Below are positions 58,156 to 64,000 of a stretch of DNA of 64,000 nucleotides, piece after piece. Source of the DNA: Bondarzewia mesenterica (lineage: Eukaryota; Basidiomycota; Agaricomycetes; Russulales; Bondarzewiaceae); assembly GCA_004802705.1 (NCBI GenBank), contig SGPL01000007.1, positions 1 through 64,000 on the forward strand, given 5' to 3'. Both the position numbers and the translations under genes were made by a program. The notes beneath the pieces were generated by a model, which was given only the letters and a program-made list of their open reading frames with translations, was not told where the DNA came from and made no database searches. Position 1 is the stretch's first letter. Every line of letters starts with the position of its first letter.

Positions 58156-58882
58156 TCAGCGTCGACCCTCGACCATGATGATGTGGTAGCCGAAATTGGT
58201 CTTTACGAGGGGAGAAAGGACAGGTTTATCGACAGTGGACGGTTGTAAGGCAAATGCAGCTTCTTGGAAAGGGCCCTGAAGAGTATCAGGATATGGTCAA
58301 AAGTCGATTTTGAGATATTTTCCAGACGAGCGCATTGTCACTAGCCAGACTCGGCGCTTGTGTGAAGCAAAAGAACATCGGACGTACCACCATCGAACCT
58401 CGGTTCATCCAACCCAAGCTGCCTCCAGCTGTGGGAAAATTCGTTTAGAGTGATCGAGGATGTGGAACAGGATATATGATACCTTTTGCCTTGTCCTCCG
58501 AGTATTCCTGCGCAACCTTATCGAAGCGCTCACCCACCTGAAGTGACACATGCGACAGACGACGAGTCAGGGAGAGGAGTATCTGGAATCGGCCAGCGAG
58601 GAAACATAAGCCCTCAACCTACTTGTATCTTCTGCAGCGCTTCGGAAGCTCTTGAATGCTTTTCACAGAGAATATGGCGAACGTTAATGGCGTTCGCGGG
58701 TTTCAGTGAACTCTTTCCCTGATATCGAGATCGTCATGGTTCTGTCGATGAGTACGGGGTTCATAAGATGGAAAAATCACTTTATCATCGCTGCCTCCAC
58801 CGTTGCTTTTGGAAGAGCCCTTCTTGTCGCCAGATTTTTTGTCGGCGGATTTCTTGTCTGTAGATCCAGATTTCTTCGCCAT
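58156..58882 (-). CDS. PIN4: Parvulin-type peptidyl-prolyl isomerase (PIN4/Par14)
   Basis: Start ATG 58882 ([18 protein letters not shown]), a Lys/Ser/Gly-rich basic extension typical of Par14. The first intron joins GGGSDDK to [20 protein letters not shown], giving the parvulin strand V-R-H-I-L-C. Then [12 protein letters not shown], an intron, [18 protein letters not shown], and, after a further intron, [40 protein letters not shown] and [12 protein letters not shown] with TGA 58156-58158. Catalytic-domain residues (His of RHIL, Phe-Gln of PFQEAAF, His of GYHII) are present. Par14 isomerises X-Pro bonds and is linked to ribosome biogenesis and DNA binding through its basic tail. The start codon is 240 bp from that of ABCE1 on the other strand. 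Confidence 0.93.
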
Positions 58883-59122
58883 CGCGGACAACGTCGAGGA
58901 CCTCGCTGGCGGAGGATGACAAAGCGCGGACGAAGTCCAATCGGAGGCGTTGCATTGCACACAACGTGGTTCGCACGTGGCTGCCTCCGTAAAATTCAGC
59001 AAGTGCCCAAGTACCGCCAGAGTTATTCGCGACCGTTCAGAACATCCGTCTCTCTGTGATCTTTTTATTCTGCACAGGGGACACACCCGCCATTTGGTTC
59101 TGTGTCACTCGTCGTTCCAGCA
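58883..59122. promoter_or_regulatory. Shared divergent promoter region (PIN4 / ABCE1)
   Basis: 240 bp between opposite start codons of two genes both tied to ribosome function, which would suit co-regulation. No defined box is recognised. Confidence 0.45.
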
Positions 59123-61466
59123 ATGTCCGACAAAATCACCCGTATCGCCATCGTTGATGCGAACAGATGTAAGCCAAAGCGATGTGCACAAGAGTGTAAA
59201 AAGGTGCGCACAATCTAGCAAGCAGATAATATGATGGTTCACTCAAACCGGCGCGAATAATCAGTCATGTCCCGTCGTGAAGATGGGTACGTACTCTGTT
59301 CTCCTCGGTCTTGCTTGGGGATGGTCGATCGACCTGCGTATACAGGTAAACTATGTATCGAGGTCAAGCCTTCGGACAAGATCGCTTTCATCTCCGAATT
59401 TCTCTGTATCGGATGTGGTATTTGTGTGAAAAAGTGAGCTCTGAACATCCTTGTTTGGCTTTTTTTGCATCGTTATAAATCGATCTTTGCATTTACCAAG
59501 ATGCCCATTTGAAGCCATCTCCATCATCAATCTCCCAACCAACCTCGACTCCGAAGTCACACATCGATATACCGCCAATGCCTTTAAGCTCCATCGGCTA
59601 CCAACACCAAGACCGGGACAGGTTCTGGGTCTTGTCGGAACGAACGGTATCGGAAAGAGCACCGCGCTCAAGATCTTAGCAGGAAAGCTCAAACCAAACC
59701 TTGGGCGTTACGATGTGCGTACTTGACCTTATTTCTCGACGTCATATCAACTGATGCTTCATCTATGTAGGATCCGCCAGATTGGCAGGAAATTCTCAAA
59801 TACTTCCGCGGATCCGAGCTGCAAAATTATTTCACGAAAGTGCTGGAGGACAACCTTAAAGCATTGATCAAACCGCAATACGTCGACCATATCCCCCGCG
59901 CTATCAAGGGAAATTTGAACGTCGAACAGATGCTCGACTCGAAGAAAGAAATGGATAACAAGCAGACTTTGATTGACGATCTCGAGCTGAACAATGTCTT
60001 GACCCGTGAGGTATCCCAGCTGTCGGGTGGAGAGCTGCAGAGGTTTGCCATTGCGATGTCATGTATTCAACGCGCAGACGTGTGCGTAACCCATTATTTG
60101 TACACTGCCTTCTCCTGACTGGCGTTGTAGCTATATGTTCGACGAGCCGTCGAGTTATCTGGACATCAAACAGCGGTTGAGGGCCGCAGAGGTGATCCGA
60201 CATCTCCTCACACCCGATAACTATGTCGTCGCTGTTGAGCACGATCTTTCTGTGCTTGATTACTTGTCCGACTTTGTCTGTTGCTTGTACGGCAAACCAT
60301 CCATGTACGGTGTGGTGACCATGCCGTACTCCGTCCGGGAAGGTGTGCTTGCTTTCCCTGCAGCTGACGAGGGCTGACGTTGTCTGAACAGGTATAAACA
60401 TTTTCCTGGACGGTTTTATCCCGACGGAGAACTTACGGTTCCGCGAGGAATCACTATCATTCAAGATGGTGGAGACGGCAGAAGAGATCCTGATCGACAA
60501 GACGCGACACTACTCGTACCCATCGATGACAAAGACGCTCGGAGACTTCAAGCTTACGGTTGAGGAGGGTTCGTTTACGGACTCTGAGATCATCGTTATG
60601 TTGGGAGAGAACGGGACGGGCAAGACGACGTTTGTGCGGCTGCTCGCAGGCGACACACCAGATATTGAGACGGACAAGCAGAGCTGGGCAGTGTCGCTCA
60701 AGCCGCAGACTATTTCGCCCAAGTTCCCCGGCACAGTGCGGATGCTGTTGCTCAAGCGCATCAAGCAGGCGTTCATGCACTCCCAGTTCCAGACGGATGT
60801 CCTCAAGCCGATGAATCTAGACGCGATTATGGACCAGGATGTCAAGACGCTTTCTGGAGGAGAGCTGCAGCGTGTGGCTATTGTGCTTGCCCTCGGCGTA
60901 TCGAACGTGTCGATCTACCTGATCGACGAGCCTAGCTCGTAAGTGTCCGTTTGGAGCCTTCCCCTAACCATACTAATGAATTTGTGGAATCTATTTGCCC
61001 TCCGTCCAATAGATTCTTGGACTCTGAACAACGTATCATTGCATCAAAGGTCATCAAGCGGTTCATCCTGCATGCCAAGAAGACGGCGTTCATCATTGAG
61101 CACGATTTCATCATGGCCACTTACCTCGCAGACCGCGTTATTGTGTTTGAGGGCCAGCCGGCCATCGCGGCAACCGCCACGCCGTGCGCACTGTTTTCTC
61201 TATATTTCATTTGCAATATCACTGACCTTGTGGATGCGTGTGCAGGCCACAATCTCTGTTGACCGGTATGAACAAGTTCCTCGCATCGCTTGAGATCACA
61301 TTCCGTCGCGATCCCACGAACTTCCGTCCACGTGTGAACAAGCTGCATAGCGTCAAGGACAGGGAACAGAAAAGTACGTTCTGTTTCCAGCTTCCTTGCT
61401 CTTTTTGAACTGACGTTGTTTCGCTGCGTGTAGTCGCCGGAAACTACTTCTTCCTCGAAGAGTAAA
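59123..61466 (+). CDS. RLI1: ABCE1/RLI1 ribosome-recycling ATPase
   Basis: Start ATG 59123 ([15 protein letters not shown]). Exons give the iron-sulphur domain [12 protein letters not shown] joined to [28 protein letters not shown] and [16 protein letters not shown] (all eight Cys present). NBD1 follows ([71 protein letters not shown]), then a hinge ([20 protein letters not shown]) and NBD2 ([75 protein letters not shown]). The C-terminal hinge ends GNYFFLEE with TAA 61464-61466. It splits ribosomes after termination and acts in initiation and ribosome biogenesis; it depends on cytosolic Fe-S assembly. All Walker and signature motifs are intact. Confidence 0.97.
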
Positions 61467-62097
61467 AGCACCCTCCTGGGCGCGCGCGTACACGTACGCT
61501 TTGTTTGGTATTTATATGATCGCGCTGCCGTGTAGGTTTGGATGCAGATGTAGAGGAGGCCGGTCGTCTTGGGTGTGTAACGTTACGGATAAACGTTCTT
61601 TGCACTGTAGCATGAGATCTGGTTCCGTTCAGAGCGGATGAAGCGATGTGGGATAATACGAACGAGCAGCTGTGGAGTTGGACCATGTAGCGCGTACCAA
61701 TCACGATGAGTGTGCAATTGTATTCTTGTGGAAGGGGTGTATACCCAGCGTTAGAAGAAGCCGGCGGGTTAGGTGGTTCCCAAATGCCAACGGTAATAAT
61801 GAGTATCAGTATCATCATGCAAGGTACACCGATGCGGTTACTTAGTTTTCTTGCGGAAATTTCTGAGATTGTCGATTGTGAAGCAAATTCACATCCTCCC
61901 AGTCCGTGCGTTGACATGAGTATAACTACAAGGATACGCTGTGCGGTACTGGCTGCCACGAGACGCGTTCATGACTCATGAGGGACGCGTTTCAATTGAG
62001 AGCCAGCCACAGACGCGCCGTGTCAGCCGTTTTCAAGTTCGCGAAGTTCAAGCTTTTACTCTCACACATCTCTCGTTCTCGTTCCTCCGCATCGACC
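61467..62097. other. Intergenic region, no gene seen
   Basis: 631 bp between the ABCE1 and RPA3 genes on the same strand. Frames on the minus strand are open for up to 170 codons but show no motif and begin without a good context. Contains the ABCE1 3' UTR and the RPA3 promoter. Confidence 0.5.
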
Positions 62098-62641
62098 ATG
62101 GCCGAACACATCTCTACTCGCGTTAACTCGCACCATCTGGCCTCTTTCGTCGGACACCCCGTTCGGATCGTCGGTAAGATCCTTAAGGTATGCACCTTCG
62201 TTCTAGATATGACCACACCCCTCGGCCATTGCTCTGATATATCGACTGTCCATTCGTCTAGTTCCAAGATGACATTGCCATCATGGAGGCTTGCGATGGT
62301 GGCCAGGTCGAGATCCGTCTTCCCCGCGTATGTCTCCGGTTCGACTTGCGCGATTGTACATGGAATACTCTGTTAACCCTGCTATTTCCCGAATTTATCA
62401 TTCTGTCATAGGCTGAGGCGGAGATGACAGACACGTTTGTCGAAGTCATCGGCACGGTCGTAGATGCGTCGACAGTGAAGATGATGGCCTGCACAAACAT
62501 GGGGTCGACATTGGGTGCGTCTCACTCTGTTCTAAGGTGCAAATGGTACATTCTGACGGGGAACTTTGAGCAGATATGAAGCTCATCAAAGACGTCGTTG
62601 ACCTGACGCATGACCCCAAATTCGCCAAGAGGATTTTCTAA
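62098..62641 (+). CDS. RFA3: Replication protein A subunit 3 (RPA14)
   Basis: Start ATG 62098 (MAEHISTRVNSHHLASFVG). Four exons: HPVRIVGKILK joins to FQDDIAIMEACDGGQVEIRL, then AEAEMTDTFVEVIGTVVDAS and TVKMMACTNMGSTL, then DMKLIKDVVDLTHDPKFAKR and IF with TAA 62639-62641. About 110 residues forming one OB fold, with the trimerisation helix at the end, as in the small subunit of the single-stranded DNA-binding RPA heterotrimer used in replication and repair. It converges on the ASCC2-like gene with about 150 bp between stops. Confidence 0.93.
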
Positions 62642-62790
62642 AATGACATATTTCTATGTCGATGAAGTGGTCTTGATTTTGTTTGTATATCAGTGTATTT
62701 CGTCGTCGTCTCACCAAAAGTATTTCCGTTGTTCACACACAATGTATCACCATGATTCAATCACGTCCGCCAACCATCCGCCTCGTATAT

Positions 62791-63999
62791 TTAGCTTGGG
62801 CCCCCAGCCCTATTCATCTTCTGGTCATGCCCTCTCTTGCGGTTATGATTACCCCGCCTCGCCTTGTTCTTATCTTTCCACGCGCGTTCCCGCTGCTCGC
62901 TACCCTGTCCACCACCGCCCCCACCGCCACTGCCACTGCCACCACGACCGCGACCCCTCCCACCCCCGCGCCCACCTCCACCACGCCCTCGAGCAGGTTG
63001 ACTGCCGTCGGGCGTTTGACTGCGACTGGGGCCTGCCGATGGCGGCGCAGAGAGCGGTTTGTTACCAGAAAACTCGTGTTTTTGTAGCACCTTTTCTTTG
63101 AGCTTCGGCTGCATATCGGTACGTGTTAGTCATCAGATACTGAAGACATTGAGAAAGGCAAGAAAAACAACGCACATTCCGGTCGAGCATGCTCTTCCAT
63201 CCTTGAATTTGCTCGTCCGACCATCCTGAATTGGCGCGCATAAGCATGTGTAGACAGGAACAGGGGAGACACTGATAGTAAAAGGGATGAAGACATACCA
63301 GTCTTCGCTCTCAGAGTAGCCCTCTCCTTCCCCCTCTTTGTGGCAGCGTCTTTCTCGAATACCGCAGGGTTCGTTATGTACGCCAGCTCGAGCACTGTCT
63401 CCGGATTCACCTTGCCCGGCCGTGAGCCGCTGCCCTCGCCTTCTTGGTCCTCATCGTCGTCCTCGCCACTTTCCTCGCCATCTCCGCCAACTTTCACGGC
63501 ATCGATGTCGTCAAGTTCCTCATCGAACGCCACGGTCAAACCTTTGCCCTTGGCAGAGGGTGCATTGCCGCCATAGTAGGCGTCGACTTCCTCTTCCTCT
63601 TCCTCAGAATCGCTCAGTTCTTCGGCTCGGCGGAGAATATCGGCCTTCATCAGCTCTATTTCAGCGCGATCGCGGAGGACAGTATCTGCGTCCTCGCTGA
63701 TGAGCCAGGATTGAAAGCAAAATGAGGCAGAAATGAGTATTGATACTATGAACAGGCGAGACTACGAACCTTTTCTTCCCCACTCGCACCTTCGATAGGT
63801 CCATGACCTCGTCATCAAACACGTTTCTTCTCTCTTTCGTGTATTTGAACACATCCGCCTCCTTTGTTCTTCCAACGCCCGGCTCGCGCTCAACTTCACT
63901 GGGGGAAGGAGCTGTGCCCTCTAGCAATGCCTGAACAACACGCTCAACGGTATTGAACTCAGGTTGAAGTAAGAGTCCACGTATATATGCGGGAGAATG
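62791..63999 (-). CDS. ASCC2/CUE-domain protein with RGG tail (5' cut by window)
   Basis: Read leftward from the window edge. The first visible exon gives LQPEFNTVERVVQALLEGTA, part of a CUE ubiquitin-binding domain, then DVFKYTKERRNVFDDEVMDL. A second exon gives EIELMKADILRRAEELSDSE and an acidic block with VDAYYGGNAPS and NPETVLELAYITNPAVFEKD. Next come WSDEQIQGWKSMLDRN and PKLKEKVLQKHEFSGNKP. A Gly/Arg-rich RGG tail (about 62.87-63.02 kb) precedes RKRGHDQKMNRAGGPS and TAA 62791-62793. ASCC2 recognises K63-linked ubiquitin on alkylation damage and collided ribosomes, and yeast Cue3 acts in ribosome-associated quality control. The RGG tail suggests RNA binding. The N-terminal half lies beyond the window. 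Confidence 0.85.
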
Positions 64000-64000
64000 A

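Noticed and set aside
59904..60500. 198-codon minus-strand frame opposite ABCE1
   Set aside because: Shadow of the highly conserved first ATP-binding domain on the plus strand.
61444..61959. 171-codon minus-strand frame after ABCE1
   Set aside because: Overlaps the ABCE1 stop and 3' UTR, no motif, no sensible start.
1..64000. CRISPR arrays, insertion sequences, rRNA and tRNA genes
   Set aside because: No regular spaced repeats, transposase frames or tRNA box A/B pairs were noticed; a covariance-model scan was not possible and could still find a tRNA.

Overview
The window is a fungal nuclear contig, almost certainly from an Agaricomycete (mushroom-forming basidiomycete). Genes are split by many short introns (about 50-75 nt, GT-AG), intergenic spaces are short, both strands are used, and several families are typical of this group: the HNH-type nuclease, nucleotidyltransferase-fold proteins, a giant GTPase/VWA protein and an intradiol dioxygenase. 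All models were assembled by eye from translated frames, so internal exon edges may be off by a few bases and no database search was possible.

Left part (1-20.2 kb), accessory in character: the tail of a membrane protein (1-180); a decayed Dicer RNase III remnant (407-1860, minus) directly behind an HNH nuclease gene (1900-3255, minus); a nucleotidyltransferase-fold gene (4403-5192, minus); a second, divergent nucleotidyltransferase-like gene (6624-7421, plus); about 2.8 kb without a convincing gene; then a giant multidomain gene (10228-20220, plus) with a disordered N-terminus, a dynamin/GBP-like GTPase, a Cys/His-rich zinc-binding region and a C-terminal VWA domain. The giant gene carries an 854-base N gap and many scattered Ns.

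Middle (20.9-33.7 kb): intradiol ring-cleavage dioxygenase, XPG/FEN1-type nuclease (minus), coatomer alpha subunit, a small unknown protein, and an AFI1/DENN-type polarity protein (also sprinkled with Ns).

Right part (34.3-64 kb), mostly housekeeping: GID9/FYV10-type E3 subunit, paxillin-like LIM protein, PAQR/haemolysin-III receptor, cytochrome P450, RRG9, coactosin, GNAT acetyltransferase, NAC beta subunit, PIG-S, SNT1-like SANT protein, parvulin PIN4/Par14, ABCE1/RLI1, RPA3 and an ASCC2/CUE-type protein cut by the window end. Many are divergent pairs sharing 200-350 bp between start codons. Two genes (LIM protein and RRG9) show apparent single-base frameshifts at homopolymers.

The most interesting material is the giant GTPase/zinc/VWA protein and its neighbourhood of nuclease, nucleotidyltransferase-fold and RNA-interference-derived genes. 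This is reminiscent of a defence or nucleic-acid-surveillance locus, but that reading is inference only.
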